Below, piece by piece: positions 15,822 to 25,953 of a DNA stretch of 64,000 nt (position 1 is its first letter; each line of letters begins with the position of its first letter). This DNA is from Streptomyces tsukubensis (GTDB lineage: Bacteria; Actinomycetota; Actinomycetes; Streptomycetales; Streptomycetaceae): NCBI RefSeq assembly GCF_003932715.1, contig NZ_CP020700.1, forward strand, positions 5,230,501-5,294,500, read 5' to 3'. Made by a program: the position numbers and the translations under genes. Under the pieces are notes generated by a model. The model saw only the letters and a list, made by a program, of their open reading frames with translations, was not told the origin of the DNA and did no database searches.

Positions 15822-17101
15822 TGGCCACCCCCGCGGGCCGCCGTGTCGTCATCACCGGCATCGGTGTCGTCGCTCCCAACGCCGTCGGGCGCAAGCCCTT
15901 CTGGGACGCGCTGACCGCCGGACGTACCGCCACCAGGAGAATCAGCTTCTTCGACCCCGGCGCCTACCGCTCCCAGGTCGCCGCCGAGGTCGACTTCGAC
16001 CCGCTGCGCGAGGGGCTGACCCCGCAGCAGGCCCGGCGGATGGACCGCGCCGCGCAGTTCGCCGTGGTGGGCGCCCGGGAGGGCGTCGCGGACAGCGGAC
16101 TGGAATTCGCGGAACTGGACCCCGCCCGGACCGGTGTCACCATCGGCAGCGCCGTGGGCTGCACCATGAGCCTGGAGGACGAGTACTCCGTCGTCAGCGA
16201 CGGCGGACGCCAGTGGAATGTGGACGACTCCTACGCCGGACGGCATCTCTTCGACTACTTCGTGCCCAGCTCCATCGCCGCCGAGGTCGCCCGCGACGTC
16301 CGCGCCGAGGGCCCCGTATCGCTGATCTCGACCGGCTGCACCTCCGGCCTGGACTCGGTCGGGCACGCGGTCGAGCTGATCCGGGAGGGCTCGGTGGACG
16401 TGATGGTGGCCGGCGCCACCGACGCCCCGATCTCCCCGATCACCGTGGCCTGCTTCGACGCCATCAAGGCGACCACACCGCGCAACGACGAACCCGAACA
16501 CGCCTCACGGCCCTTCGACCGCAGCAGGAACGGCTTCGTCCTCGGAGAGGGCGCGGCGGTCTTCGTCCTCGAAGAGCTGGAGCACGCCCGGCGGCGCGAC
16601 GCCCATGTGTACGCGGAGATCAGCGGCTTCGCCTCCCGCTCCAACGCCTTCCACATGACCGGGTTGCGCCCCGACGGCAAGGAGATGGCCGAGGCCATCC
16701 GCGTCGCCATGCGGCGGGCCGCGATCGCCCCGCAGGACATCGACTACGTCAACGCGCACGGTTCGGGCACCGTGCAGAACGACCGGCACGAGACGGCTGC
16801 CTTCAAAAGAGCCCTCGGCGAGGACGCCCGCCGGGTACCCGTCAGCGGCATCAAATCCATGATCGGGCACTCCCTGGGGGCCATCGGCTCCCTGGAGATC
16901 GCTGCCTGCGCCCTCACCATCGAACACAACACCATCCCGCCCACCGCCAATCTGCACGAGCCCGACCCCGAGTGCGATCTGGACTACGTACCGCTGACGG
17001 CACGGGAACAGCGGGTGGACGCGGTACTCACCGTCGGCAGCGGCTTCGGCGGCTTCCAGAGCGCGATGGTGCTGCGCGCCCCGGACGGGGCGGCGTCATG
17101 A
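15821..17101 (+). CDS. Type II PKS ketosynthase alpha
   Basis: A 426-residue ketosynthase. The active-site cysteine is Cys173 in STGCTSGLD. The catalytic histidines lie in NAHGSGT and IGHSLGA further on. KS-alpha and KS-beta form the heterodimer that condenses malonyl-ACP units into the decaketide. It begins one base into the stop of the oxygenase and overlaps KS-beta by four bases. No KSIII or dedicated acyltransferase for a propionate starter was seen in the window, so an acetate starter is possible, but missing genes to the left could change this. Confidence 0.96.
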   Translation: MATPAGRRVVITGIGVVAPNAVGRKPFWDALTAGRTATRRISFFDPGAYRSQVAAEVDFDPLREGLTPQQARRMDRAAQFAVVGAREGVADSGLEFAELDPARTGVTIGSAVGCTMSLEDEYSVVSDGGRQWNVDDSYAGRHLFDYFVPSSIAAEVARDVRAEGPVSLISTGCTSGLDSVGHAVELIREGSVDVMVAGATDAPISPITVACFDAIKATTPRNDEPEHASRPFDRSRNGFVLGEGAAVFVLEELEHARRRDAHVYAEISGFASRSNAFHMTGLRPDGKEMAEAIRVAMRRAAIAPQDIDYVNAHGSGTVQNDRHETAAFKRALGEDARRVPVSGIKSMIGHSLGAIGSLEIAACALTIEHNTIPPTANLHEPDPECDLDYVPLTAREQRVDAVLTVGSGFGGFQSAMVLRAPDGAAS

Positions 17102-18342
17102 CGGCCGCCGCCGTGATCACCGGCATGGGCGTGCTCGCACCGACCGGCCTCGGTACGGTCCCCTACTGGGACAACACGCTCGCCGGGCGGCCCGCGATCG
17201 GCCCGATCAGCCGCTTCGACCCGGAGCGCTACCCCAGCCGGCTCGCCGGTGAGATCCAGGGCTTCGACCCGCAGGAGTACGGCATCCCCAGCCGGCTCAT
17301 CCCGCAGACCGACCATATGACCCGGCTGGCGCTGGTGGCCGCCGGATGGGCGATCGACGACGCCGGGGTGGAGCCCGGCTCACTGCCGGAGTACGACATC
17401 GGCGTCGTCACCGCCAGTTCGGCGGGCGGATTCGCCTTCGGCCACCGTGAACTGCACAACCTCTGGAGCAAGGGCCCGGAGCACGTCAGCGCCTACCAGT
17501 CCTTCGCCTGGTTCTACGCGGTCAACACCGGCCAGGTCTCCATCCGCCACGGACTGCGCGGCCCGGGCGGGGTGGTCGTCACCGACCAGGCCGGCGGGCT
17601 GGACGCCCTGGCGAAGGCCCGGCGGCATCTCCGCGAGGACGTCCGGATGGTGATCGCGGGCGGCGTCGACGGCTCGCCGTCGCCCTGGGGCTGGGTCGCG
17701 CAGCTCGCGAGCGGCCGGATCAGCACCGTGAACGACCCGGAGCGGGCGTACCTCCCCTTCGACACGGACGCCTCCGGATACGTACCCGGAGAGGGCGGCG
17801 CCCTGTTCGTCCTGGAGTCGGCGGAGTCGGCCCGCGCCCGGGGCGTCCACTCCTGGTACGGGGAGATCGCCGGCTGCGCCTCCTCCTTCGACCCGCCGCC
17901 CGAAACGGGCCGGCCGTCCAATCTGCGGCGGGCCGCCGAACTCGCCCTCGACGACGCCGGACTGGAACCCGGCGATATCGACGTCGTGTTCGCCGACGCC
18001 GCGGGCGTCCCCGAACTCGACCGTGCCGAGGCGGACGCCATCCGCGCCGTCTTCGGCACGCACGGCGTACCCGTGACGGCGCCCAAGACCATGACCGGAC
18101 GGCTCGGCGCCGGGGGCGCGGCCCTGGACCTGGCGACGGCCGTGCTGGCCATCCGCCACGGGGTGATCCCGCCCACGGCGAACGTGACGCAGCCGGTTCC
18201 CGAGTACGGGATCGACCTGGTCCGCACCCCCCGCGAAGCACCGCTGGCCGCCGCGCTCGTCCTGGCCAGAGGACACGGCGGCTTCAACGCGGCCGCCGTC
18301 GTGACCCGACAGCGATCCCGACAGCGATCCCGACAACGATGA
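17098..18342 (+). CDS. Type II PKS ketosynthase beta (chain length factor)
   Basis: A 414-residue KS-beta whose active-site cysteine is replaced by Gln164 (TDQAGGLDA), the hallmark of chain length factors. It loads by malonyl-ACP decarboxylation and sets the polyketide length with KS-alpha. It starts by ATGA overlap with KS-alpha. The C-terminus ends in a short [11 protein letters not shown] tail coded by a tandem repeat of the 12-base unit CGACAGCGATCC, which looks like a recent slippage product. A chain of ten acetate-type units is expected from the other genes, not measured from this sequence. Confidence 0.95.
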   Translation: MTAAAVITGMGVLAPTGLGTVPYWDNTLAGRPAIGPISRFDPERYPSRLAGEIQGFDPQEYGIPSRLIPQTDHMTRLALVAAGWAIDDAGVEPGSLPEYDIGVVTASSAGGFAFGHRELHNLWSKGPEHVSAYQSFAWFYAVNTGQVSIRHGLRGPGGVVVTDQAGGLDALAKARRHLREDVRMVIAGGVDGSPSPWGWVAQLASGRISTVNDPERAYLPFDTDASGYVPGEGGALFVLESAESARARGVHSWYGEIAGCASSFDPPPETGRPSNLRRAAELALDDAGLEPGDIDVVFADAAGVPELDRAEADAIRAVFGTHGVPVTAPKTMTGRLGAGGAALDLATAVLAIRHGVIPPTANVTQPVPEYGIDLVRTPREAPLAAALVLARGHGGFNAAAVVTRQRSRQRSRQR

Positions 18343-18350
18343 GGAGAGAC

Positions 18351-19136
18351 ATGCCCACTCAAGACGACCGGGCCGCCGTGGTCACCGGTGCCACCAGCGG
18401 TATCGGGCTCGCCGTCACGACCCTGCTGTGCGAGCTCGGGCAGCGCGTGTTCATCTGCGCCCGGGACGCCGAGAACGTCGAGCTGACCGTCGAACGGCTC
18501 CGCGACAAGGGGTACGAGGTCGCGGGGCAGGCCTGCGACGTACGCTCCACCGAACAGGCCGGAGCCTTCGTCCGGGCCGCCGTGGACCGGTACGGCCCCG
18601 TGGACGTCCTGGTGAACAACGCGGGCCGCAGCGGCGGCGGCCCCACCGCGCAGATCACCGACGAGCTGTGGCTCGACGTCATCGACACCAACCTCAACAG
18701 CGTGCTCCGGCTCACCCGTGAGGCGCTCACCACGGGCCGGATGCTGGAGCGGGGCACCGGCCGGATCATCAACATCGCCTCGACCGGCGGCAAGCAGGGC
18801 GTGGTCCTGGGCGCCCCGTACTCCGCGTCCAAGCACGGCGTCGTCGGCTTCACCAAGGCACTGGGCCTGGAGCTGGCCAAGACCGGGATCACGGTGAACG
18901 CGGTCTGCCCCGGCTATGTGGAGACGCCGATGGCCCAGCGGGTCCGCCAGGGCTACGCCGCGGTCTGGGACACCACCGAAGAGGCGGTGCTGGAACGGTT
19001 CGAGGCGAAGATCCCGCTCGGCAGGTACACCACCCCGGAAGAGGTCGCCGGGCTCGTCGGCTACCTCGTCACCGACCAGGCCGCCCCCGTCACGGCGCAG
19101 GCGATCAACGTCTGCGGCGGACTCGGCAACTACTGA
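18351..19136 (+). CDS. C-9 polyketide ketoreductase (ActIII type)
   Basis: A 261-residue classical SDR of the same length as ActIII. The cofactor motif is TGATSGIG (12-19) and the catalytic residues are Ser144, Tyr157 and Lys161, with NNAG at 89-92, at the same positions as in ActIII. It reduces the C-9 carbonyl of the nascent chain after first-ring closure. An ATG at 18339 overlaps the KS-beta stop, but the GAGGAGA site fits the ATG at 18351. Part of the minimal PKS operon. Confidence 0.93.
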   Translation: MPTQDDRAAVVTGATSGIGLAVTTLLCELGQRVFICARDAENVELTVERLRDKGYEVAGQACDVRSTEQAGAFVRAAVDRYGPVDVLVNNAGRSGGGPTAQITDELWLDVIDTNLNSVLRLTREALTTGRMLERGTGRIINIASTGGKQGVVLGAPYSASKHGVVGFTKALGLELAKTGITVNAVCPGYVETPMAQRVRQGYAAVWDTTEEAVLERFEAKIPLGRYTTPEEVAGLVGYLVTDQAAPVTAQAINVCGGLGNY

Positions 19137-19168
19137 CGGCCCCGCGCGAGGACCAGGAGACCCGCATC

Positions 19169-20119
19169 ATGACGAACCAGCACCGAGCCGAACACCGGAT
19201 CACCGTGGAAGCGCCCGCCCGCGCCGTCTTCGATCTGATCGCGGACGTCGACGCATGGCCGCGGGTCTTCCCCCCGACCGTCCATGTGGACGTTCTGGAG
19301 CGGACCGCGGGCGAGGAGCGCATCCGGATCTGGGCGACCGCGAACGACTCCGTCAAGACCTGGACCTCGCGCCGCGTCCTCGACCCCGCCGGTCTGCGGG
19401 TGAGCTTCCGGCAGGAGGTGTCGTCGCCGCCCGTCGCCGCGATGGGCGGCGAATGGATCATCGAACCGCAGCCGGACTCCACCACCCTCGTCCGCCTCAC
19501 CCACGACTTCCGGGCCGTCGACGACGACCCGGAGGGCGTGGACTGGATCACCCGGGCGATCGACCGCAACAGCGACGCGGAGCTGGGCGCCCTCAAAAGG
19601 GCCGCGGAACAGACCCCCGGGGGCGGCGGCGAACTGTCCCTGCACTTCGACGACGTGGTCGAAGTGGCCGGCGACCCTGCCGAGGTCTACGAGTTCCTCT
19701 ACGACGCGGGGCAGTGGGAGAAGCGGCTGCCGCATGTGAACCGCGTCGAGCTGGACGAGAGCACCCCGAACCTGCAACTGCTGGAGATGGACACCCTCAC
19801 CCCGAACGGCGCCGTCCACACGACGAAGTCGGTACGGGTCTGCTTCCCGGCCGGAACCATCGTCTACAAGCAGCTCAGGACCCCGGCGCTGATGACCGTC
19901 CACAACGGCCGCTGGCGGGTCGAGGCGAGCCCGTCCGGGTGCACCGTCACCTCGACGCACACCGTCGTACTCAACCCCGACGCGGTCGTCCCCGTCCTCG
20001 GCGAGGGCGCCACGGTCCAGGACGCGCGCACCTTCGTCCGCGACGCACTCGGCCGCAACAGCACCGCGACGATGCTCCTCGCCAAGGAGCACGCCGAACG
20101 AGCCGTACGGGACCGCTGA
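19169..20119 (+). CDS. Di-domain aromatase/cyclase (SnoaE/DpsF type)
   Basis: A 316-residue protein with two START/Bet-v1-like domains. The N-terminal domain runs from EHRITVEAPARAVF to ~150, and the C-terminal one from ~155 (FDDVVEVAGDPAEVYEFL). Di-domain ARO/CYCs act on C-9-reduced chains and dehydrate and aromatise the first ring (DpsF, SnoaE, ActVII). The ATG at 19169 has a CAGGAGA site. Its stop overlaps the start of the next glycosyltransferase (TGATG). Confidence 0.9.
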   Translation: MTNQHRAEHRITVEAPARAVFDLIADVDAWPRVFPPTVHVDVLERTAGEERIRIWATANDSVKTWTSRRVLDPAGLRVSFRQEVSSPPVAAMGGEWIIEPQPDSTTLVRLTHDFRAVDDDPEGVDWITRAIDRNSDAELGALKRAAEQTPGGGGELSLHFDDVVEVAGDPAEVYEFLYDAGQWEKRLPHVNRVELDESTPNLQLLEMDTLTPNGAVHTTKSVRVCFPAGTIVYKQLRTPALMTVHNGRWRVEASPSGCTVTSTHTVVLNPDAVVPVLGEGATVQDARTFVRDALGRNSTATMLLAKEHAERAVRDR

Positions 20120-21468
20120 TGCGGGTCCTGTTCACGACCTTCGGCGCCCGCAACCACGTCCACGCCCAGGTCGCGCTCGCCTGGGCCCTGCGGGCCGCCG
20201 GGCACGACGTCCGCCTGGCCAGCCACCCCGACCTCGCGGACGTGATCGCCCGGACCGGGCTGACCGCGGTCCCCGTCGGCCGGGAGCTCAACGAGGACCA
20301 GGTGATGGAGGAGCTGCGGGAACGGGAGGAGACCTCCCGGGAGGAATATGACGCCGCGACTCCCGACGCCCAGCTCCTCCTGGCGATGGACGAACTCCGC
20401 CCGGAGAAGCTGACCTACGACCATATGCACGGCGTGTTCACCGCCATGACCTCGGCGGTCTTCCAGAACTACTCCTCGGCCGAGATGATCGGCGATCTGG
20501 TCGACTTCGCCCGCGGCTGGCAGCCCGACCTGGTGGTCTGGGACCCGCTCACCTTCGCCGGGGCCGTCGCGGCCGAGGTCACCGGCGCGGCCCACGCCCG
20601 GCTGATGTTCGGCCTGGACCTGGTCGGCCGGATGCGCGAGAGCTATCTGGCGGAGGTCGCCCAGAGGCCGCCCGCCCTGCGCGAGGACCCCATGGAGGAG
20701 TGGCTCGGCCCGGTCATGGAGCGCTACGGAGGCACGTTCTCCGAGGATCTGGTGGTCGGCCAGTGGACCATCGACCCGGTGCCGACGTCCTTGCGGCTCC
20801 CGGCAGACCTGCCGTACGTCCCGGTCCGCTGTATCGCCTACAACGGCCGCGGCAGCATCCCGCCCTGGCTGCGCGAAGCCCCCAAACGCCCGCGCGTCTG
20901 CCTGACGCTCGGGGTGTCGCACCGCGAAGTGATGGGCGGCGACCAGGCCTCCATCGGGGAGCTGATCGACGCGGTCGCCGGACTCGACGTCGAGGTGGTC
21001 GCCACCCTCAACGCCCGCCAGCTCCAGGAGGTCGACAGCCTTCCCGGCAATGTCCGCGCCATCGACTTCGTCCCGATGGACGAACTGCTGCCGAGCTGCT
21101 CGGCCATCGTCAGCCACGGCGGCTCCGGCACGGTCCACGCGGCCCTTCTCCAGGGAGTTCCGCAGATCCTGGTGCCCGGCACCATGTGGGACAACGGCAT
21201 CCGCGCCGATCTGGTGGCACGCTCGGGCGCCGGCCTCCGCCTGGACGCCGAGTCCCTCACCGCCGACGCCCTGCGCTCCGCGCTCGACCGGCTCCTCAAC
21301 GAGCCGTCGTTCGCGGAAGCGGCCGGCCGGCTGCGCCGGGAGACCCTCGCCACCCCCGCTCCGCGGGACATCGTCCCCGTACTGGAGTCGCTGACTGCCG
21401 AACACCGGCGCCGCACCGCCACGGGACCCGACGCCCCACGAGACGACCTGGTGAGGAACCATGCCTGA
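20119..21468 (+). CDS. Glycosyltransferase 3 (activator-dependent)
   Basis: A 449-residue GT-B enzyme starting MRVLFTTFGARNH. It has VVWDPLTFAGAVAA, REDPMEEWLG, GVSHREVMGG and the donor-site motif SHGGSGT near residue 333. In that motif the first of the paired histidines seen in the other GTs (HHGG) is Ser. It is close by eye to glycosyltransferase 1 but lacks the acidic insertion. Being in the minimal PKS operon, it may transfer the first sugar to C-7, with the P450-like protein at 22302 as helper. Donor unknown. Confidence 0.85.
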   Translation: MRVLFTTFGARNHVHAQVALAWALRAAGHDVRLASHPDLADVIARTGLTAVPVGRELNEDQVMEELREREETSREEYDAATPDAQLLLAMDELRPEKLTYDHMHGVFTAMTSAVFQNYSSAEMIGDLVDFARGWQPDLVVWDPLTFAGAVAAEVTGAAHARLMFGLDLVGRMRESYLAEVAQRPPALREDPMEEWLGPVMERYGGTFSEDLVVGQWTIDPVPTSLRLPADLPYVPVRCIAYNGRGSIPPWLREAPKRPRVCLTLGVSHREVMGGDQASIGELIDAVAGLDVEVVATLNARQLQEVDSLPGNVRAIDFVPMDELLPSCSAIVSHGGSGTVHAALLQGVPQILVPGTMWDNGIRADLVARSGAGLRLDAESLTADALRSALDRLLNEPSFAEAAGRLRRETLATPAPRDIVPVLESLTAEHRRRTATGPDAPRDDLVRNHA

Positions 21469-22234
21469 GACAGCCCCCCTCCCGCCCGCCCCGCGATCGG
21501 CCGTGGTCACCGGAGGCGGCTCCGGTATCGGCAGGGCCACCGCACGCGCCCTCGCCGACCGGGGCGCGGCCGTCCTGGTCGTCGGCCGTACCGCCACCGA
21601 CCTCGCCGGAACCGCGGAGGGGTACGACACCATCCGGACCCTCGCCGTCGACCTCACCGAGGCCGACGCACCGCAGAAGGTCGTCGACACCGCCGTGCGC
21701 GAACTCGGCGGGATCGACGTCCTGGTGAACAACGCGGCGGCCCTCGGCCACCGCGCCCTCGCGGACGTGGACCCGCAGCAGGTCGCCGCCCAGCTCGCCA
21801 CGAACCTCGCCGTGCCCGTACTGCTGGTCCACAGCGCGCTCGACGCCCTCGCCGCCGACGGCGGCGGAACCGTGGTGAACGTCGGCTCCTCCGGTGCCCG
21901 CGGATCGCGGGCCTGGGCGGGCAACAGCGTGTACGGCGCCACCAAGGCGGCACTCGACTTCCTGACCCGCACCTGGGCGGTCGAACTCGCGCCGCGCGGT
22001 ATCCGGGTCGTCGGCGTCGCCCCCGGTCTGGTCGACTCCGGGTTCGCGGAGCGCGCGGGCATGTCACCGGAGCAGTACGAAGGCATGCTCCGGCACGTCG
22101 GCGGCCTGACCCCGCAGGGCCGCGTCGGCACCCCCGAGGAGATCGCCTGGTGGATCGCCCAGCTGACCCGGCCGGACGCCCGCTATCTGACCGGCGCCGT
22201 ACTGCCGGTCGACGGCGGCCTCTCCCTGACCTGA
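21461..22234 (+). CDS. Short-chain dehydrogenase of the aglycone pathway
   Basis: A 257-residue classical SDR. It has a GGGSGIG cofactor motif (~19-25), NNAA (~88), GSSGARGS with the catalytic serine, YGATK (YxxxK) near residue 163 and a typical C-terminal LPVDGG. It overlaps the upstream GT by eight bases. Two roles are plausible: the 7-ketoreductase after fourth-ring closure (DnrE/SnoaF/AknU role), or a SnoaW-like quinone reductase that works with a SnoaL2-type protein. The presence of only one further SDR in the PKS operon favours the 7-ketoreductase role. Confidence 0.7.
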   Translation: MPETAPLPPAPRSAVVTGGGSGIGRATARALADRGAAVLVVGRTATDLAGTAEGYDTIRTLAVDLTEADAPQKVVDTAVRELGGIDVLVNNAAALGHRALADVDPQQVAAQLATNLAVPVLLVHSALDALAADGGGTVVNVGSSGARGSRAWAGNSVYGATKAALDFLTRTWAVELAPRGIRVVGVAPGLVDSGFAERAGMSPEQYEGMLRHVGGLTPQGRVGTPEEIAWWIAQLTRPDARYLTGAVLPVDGGLSLT

Positions 22235-22301
22235 CCCGACCCGGCACGACCCGATACCGGGGCCCGAACGAAGAGGGTTCCGGAGAAGCGGAGTTGACCA
22301 C

Positions 22302-23597
22302 ATGGCGAGCATGACCGAGAGCGAATTGGGCCGTGTGCTGCTCACGCACCGCGGCGTCCAGTGGATCATCGGCACGAAGGACGACCCGTACGCGCTGCTG
22401 CTGCGGACCGCCTCCGACGATCCCCACCGGCTCGGTGAACTGATCCGTGAACGGGGCCCGCTGTACTGGAGCAGCGCCGAAACCTGGGTGACGGCCCGGC
22501 ACGACGTGGCGGCCGCCGCGCTCGACGACCCCCGGCTCAGCTTCCGGCACCCCGACGCGGACGCACCGGCCGCGGAGGACGGCGGGGAGCAGCGGGAGCC
22601 CATGCCCTGGGAGGTGCCCGCCCTCCGCGAGATCCTGCCGTTCGACGAGATGTTCCTGACCGCGGGCCGGGCCGACTGCGTGCGCGTGCGCGGCCTGCTG
22701 GAGCCGCTGCTCGGCGCGGAGGCCCTGGAGCACCGGCGGCCCGCGGCCGACCGGGCACTGCGCGGCGCCCTCGCCGCCGCGGGTGCCGAGTTCGATCTGC
22801 GGGCCGATATCGCGGACGGGTTCGCCATCGGCCTGGTACGGGAGATCCTCGGCGTACCGGAAGAGGACCACGACCGGTTCGCCGCGCTGGTCCGCGACGG
22901 TGCGGGCGCCCTGGACGCCATGGTCTGCTCCCCGCATCTGCGGACGGCGCACGAGCTGATCACCTCGGTCGACGGCATGGGATCCCTGCTCACCGAGCTG
23001 ATCGCCCGGCGGCGGGAACAGCCCGGCGACGATCTCGTGAGCGCCCTGCTCGCGGCGGCGCCCGAGGACGAAGTGCGGTCGGTGTGCACCCTGCTGGCCC
23101 TCGTCGGCTCCGAGCTGACCGCGACCGTGTTCTGCGCCGCGGTGGAGGCCCTCCTCGACCACCCCGGCGTATGGCGGCAGCTGTGCGAGAACCCCGGACT
23201 CGCGCCCGCGGTGGTCCAGGAGACGCTGCGCTATGCCCCGCCCGTCCGGCTCGTACCGCTGTACGCGCACGAGGATCTGGAACTGGCCGGGACCGCCGTC
23301 CCGGCGGGCAGCCAGGTCGTGGTGGCCCTGGAAGCGGCCCTCCGGGACCCCGCGGTCCGTACCGAACCCGCCGTCTTCGACCCCGCGGCGGAGCGGAGCG
23401 GACGGCAGCCGGTGTTCTCGGTGTTCTCAGAAGGATTGCCCACGTCGCTGCTCGCCCCGCTGGTACGGCTCCTGGCCGATTCCGGGCTCCGCGCCCTGTC
23501 CGCCGAGGCGCCCGGGGTGCGGCGCACCGGACCCGTACTGCGGCGGCTGAGGTCGGGAGTCACCGGCGCCGTACTGGAGTTCCCCGCGGCGCGCTGA
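22302..23597 (+). CDS. Heme-less P450-like glycosyltransferase activator 1 (DnrQ/AknT/EryCII type)
   Basis: A 431-residue protein with a P450 fold but no heme-binding FGxGxHxC motif; no cysteine lies in the C-terminal ~120 residues where the thiolate ligand would be. Conserved blocks are ELGRVLLTHRGVQW, KDDPYALLLR, ERGPLYWSSAETWVTARHDV and VVQETLRYAPPVR. DnrQ, AknT and EryCII are known to bind and activate partner glycosyltransferases. It ends the PKS operon and most likely serves the GT at 20119. Eleven of the first fifty residues match the second activator at 30169. Confidence 0.88.
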   Translation: MASMTESELGRVLLTHRGVQWIIGTKDDPYALLLRTASDDPHRLGELIRERGPLYWSSAETWVTARHDVAAAALDDPRLSFRHPDADAPAAEDGGEQREPMPWEVPALREILPFDEMFLTAGRADCVRVRGLLEPLLGAEALEHRRPAADRALRGALAAAGAEFDLRADIADGFAIGLVREILGVPEEDHDRFAALVRDGAGALDAMVCSPHLRTAHELITSVDGMGSLLTELIARRREQPGDDLVSALLAAAPEDEVRSVCTLLALVGSELTATVFCAAVEALLDHPGVWRQLCENPGLAPAVVQETLRYAPPVRLVPLYAHEDLELAGTAVPAGSQVVVALEAALRDPAVRTEPAVFDPAAERSGRQPVFSVFSEGLPTSLLAPLVRLLADSGLRALSAEAPGVRRTGPVLRRLRSGVTGAVLEFPAAR

Positions 23598-23721
23598 CCC
23601 GCGCTTCTGACCGGCGCTCCCGCACGGTGCGTCACCAACCAGGGCTGTCATGTGACTTGTACCGCTTGTAGTAGAGGTACTATCGTTGATTCAACTGGTC
23701 TGATCGAAAGGTAGACGGCCT
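23598..23721 (+). promoter_or_regulatory. Probable promoter and leader of the ABC exporter operon
   Basis: A 124-base gap, AT-richer than its surroundings from ~23640. TACTAT at 23678-23683 could be a -10 element, and an inverted GTACC...GGTAC (23659-23663 and 23676-23680) overlaps it as a possible operator. A good -35 at 17 bases is not visible. The PKS operon upstream and the exporter downstream are probably transcribed separately. Confidence 0.35.
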
Positions 23722-24702
23722 ATGGCTGGGACAAGCGATCTGCACGAGTTGAGTCGGACCGGGGGATTACCCGGCGGCTCGCCGGACGAGCGGGTGATCG
23801 ACATCAGCGGACTGCGGATGCGGTACGGGTCCAAGGACGTCCTGAAAGGCGTCGACTTCAACGTCCGCCGGGGTGAGGTCGTCGCACTGCTCGGACCGAA
23901 CGGCGCCGGAAAGACCACCACCATCGAGATCATGGAAGGCTTCCGCGCCCGGTCGGCCGGTGAGGTCCGCGTGCTCGGAGTCGATCCCAGCAAGGGCGAC
24001 GAACTGTGGCGCGCCCGGCTGGGCATCGTGCTCCAGTCCTGGCGCGACCACGGGAAGTGGCAGGTCCGGGAGTTGCTGGCACAGCTCGGCGATTTCTACC
24101 GGCCCTACTCCACCGCCGACCGGCCCCGCCCGAGGAACGTCGACGAACTGCTCGCCATGGTGAGCCTGGAGGAGCAGGCGGACCAGAAGATCGCGAATCT
24201 CTCCGGCGGTCAGCGCCGCCGTCTCGACGTCGCGATCGGCATCGTCGGCCGGCCCGAGCTGCTGTTCCTGGACGAGCCCACGGTGGGGTTCGACCCCAAG
24301 GCCCGCCGTGACTTCCACGACGTGGTGCACCGGCTCTCCGATCTGGAGGACACCACGATCGTGCTCACGACGCACGACCTCGACGAGGCGGAGAAGCTGT
24401 CCGGCCGCATCCTGATCCTGGCCGGCGGGCAGATCGTCGCCGACGGCAGCGCGGACCAGCTCGCCCGGCAGGCCTCGGGCAAGGCCGAGGTGCGCTGGGC
24501 CGTGGACGGCGAGCACTTCGTCCATGCGACCCCCGACGCCAGCACGTTCGTCCACGAGCTGTTCAAACAGCACGGGGACCGGGTGCGCGATCTGGAGGTC
24601 CGCCGCGCCAGCCTGGAGGACACGTACATGACCATGGTCCGGCAGTACGAGGCTGGCCGGTCCGAAGAGGCGATTGCCGCATTCCGGGAGGCCGGCCAGT
24701 GA
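23722..24702 (+). CDS. DrrA-like ABC exporter ATPase (self-resistance)
   Basis: A 326-residue ABC ATPase. Walker A is GPNGAGKTT (~57-65), followed by QSWRDHGKW around the Q-loop, the signature LSGGQRRR, Walker B LLFLDEPTVGFD and the H-loop TTHD. The C-terminal ~80 residues carry the regulatory extension usual in DrrA-type drug exporters. With the permease at 24699, overlapping by four bases, it probably pumps out the glycosylated product. Codon 16 is TTA (23767-23769), a rare leucine codon in Streptomyces, so efficient translation probably needs the bldA tRNA. Confidence 0.9.
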   Translation: MAGTSDLHELSRTGGLPGGSPDERVIDISGLRMRYGSKDVLKGVDFNVRRGEVVALLGPNGAGKTTTIEIMEGFRARSAGEVRVLGVDPSKGDELWRARLGIVLQSWRDHGKWQVRELLAQLGDFYRPYSTADRPRPRNVDELLAMVSLEEQADQKIANLSGGQRRRLDVAIGIVGRPELLFLDEPTVGFDPKARRDFHDVVHRLSDLEDTTIVLTTHDLDEAEKLSGRILILAGGQIVADGSADQLARQASGKAEVRWAVDGEHFVHATPDASTFVHELFKQHGDRVRDLEVRRASLEDTYMTMVRQYEAGRSEEAIAAFREAGQ

Positions 24703-25553
24703 GTCTCTCCGTGTACGCCGTGCGGCTGGGCCTGCGCCGCGGCTGGACCGAGTTCCGGCAGTCCGTGACCAGCCCCGGCGACATCGCCTACTACCTGTTC
24801 CTCGGGGGCGTCTTCCTCGGTGTGCTGTTCTTCATGCGGAACAAGACCGTGGACGGCACCGAGCTCTCGCTGGCGACGCTCTCCATGCCGAGCATGATCG
24901 GCGGACTGCTGGCCTTCCAGGCCCTGGGCGGTGCCGCGTTCGCGCTGGCGGCCGAGCGCGAGGACGGCACGCTGCTGCGGGCCAGGACCGTACCGCACGG
25001 CCTGATCGGCTATATCTCCGGCCGGGTGCTGGGGATCGCGCTGAGCACCCTGCTCACCCTGCTGATCATCCTGATCCCCAGCGTGTTCCTCTTCGACGAT
25101 CTGGTCACCGACGACCTCGGGAAGTGGCTGAACCTGATCTGGGTGCTGGGCCTCGGTCTCCTCGCCACCCTGCCGATCGGCCTGATCGTCGGGGCGATGG
25201 TGAAGAATCCGCGCGGCGCCAACACCTGGGGTATCTTCCCGACGATGGGTCTGCTGGCGATCTCGGGTATTTTCTACCCGATCACCTCGCTGGTGGGCTG
25301 GCTCCAGGGCGTCTCGCAGATCTTCCCCGTGTACTGGGTCGGACTGGGCACCCGTGCCGCGCTGCTGCCGGAGTCGGCGGTCGCCGTCGAGCTGGGCGAC
25401 TCCTGGCGCAGGCCCATGACCGCGGTCGTACTGCTCGTCTGGGCCGTCGTCGCCTTGCTGATCGCGCCGAAGATTCTCAGTCTTACGGCGCGCGGCGAGA
25501 CGGGATCGAAGGTCGAGGCACGTCAACAGGAGGCATTGAAGCGCGTTGGGTGA
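24699..25553 (+). CDS. DrrB-like ABC-2 exporter permease
   Basis: A 284-residue membrane protein with about six hydrophobic segments. These include IAYYLFLGGVFLGVLFF (~30), MPSMIGGLLAFQALGGAAF (~65), LSTLLTLLIILIPSVFLF and a C-terminal VVLLVWAVVALLIAP. The ABC-2 signature area is GIFYPITSLVGWLQGVSQIFP. The GTG start overlaps the ATPase stop. The pair resembles DrrAB and is the only exporter in the cluster part of the window. Confidence 0.88.
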   Translation: MSLSVYAVRLGLRRGWTEFRQSVTSPGDIAYYLFLGGVFLGVLFFMRNKTVDGTELSLATLSMPSMIGGLLAFQALGGAAFALAAEREDGTLLRARTVPHGLIGYISGRVLGIALSTLLTLLIILIPSVFLFDDLVTDDLGKWLNLIWVLGLGLLATLPIGLIVGAMVKNPRGANTWGIFPTMGLLAISGIFYPITSLVGWLQGVSQIFPVYWVGLGTRAALLPESAVAVELGDSWRRPMTAVVLLVWAVVALLIAPKILSLTARGETGSKVEARQQEALKRVG

Positions 25554-25947
25554 CAGGGCATCCGGCAGGAAGAGGAGTACGGCGCGGAGCGGCGCGCCGG
25601 AGCCGGGGACCGGGACGCCGGAGACCCGGTCCGGCACCGGCACCGGCAAGCCCGCCGCGGGCTGGCGGGCGGCCGGTGAGCAGGGCCGTGCCCGGGGCGG
25701 CGGCGGTACGGAGACGGTGCACAACCGCATCGCCGTGCTGCGGGTGGAGCGCGCCATCACCCGCAGGCAGCTCGCCGAGGCCCTCGGTGTGCACTACCAG
25801 ACGGTGGGCTATCTGGAGCGCGGCGAGTACAGCCCCAGCCTGTTCCTCGCCCTGCGGATCGCGGAGTACTTCGAGGTCCCGGTCGAGGTGATCTTCTCGA
25901 CCGCCCCGTTCCCCCGGATAGGGAGCACCGCGCCCCCGTCCCGGTGA
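25546..25947 (+). CDS. Small XRE/Cro-type regulator after the exporter
   Basis: A helix-turn-helix protein. The ~67-residue core begins at HNRIAVLRVERA, with ITRRQLAEALGVHYQTVGYLERGEYSPSLFLALRIAEYF as helices 2-5, a layout known from small XRE regulators next to membrane genes. The start is uncertain. A TTG at 25546 overlaps the permease stop and sits behind AGGAGG (133 residues, with a disordered Gly/Thr-rich N-terminus), while a GTG at 25717 would give only the compact core. It may control the exporter. The long low-complexity N-terminus, if translated, is unusual for the family. Confidence 0.65.
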   Translation: MGDRASGRKRSTARSGAPEPGTGTPETRSGTGTGKPAAGWRAAGEQGRARGGGGTETVHNRIAVLRVERAITRRQLAEALGVHYQTVGYLERGEYSPSLFLALRIAEYFEVPVEVIFSTAPFPRIGSTAPPSR

Positions 25948-25953
25948 ACGTGC

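Noticed and set aside
22302..23597. Active cytochrome P450
   Set aside because: The heme cysteine motif is absent in both P450-like proteins (22302 and 30169), so they are read as glycosyltransferase activators.
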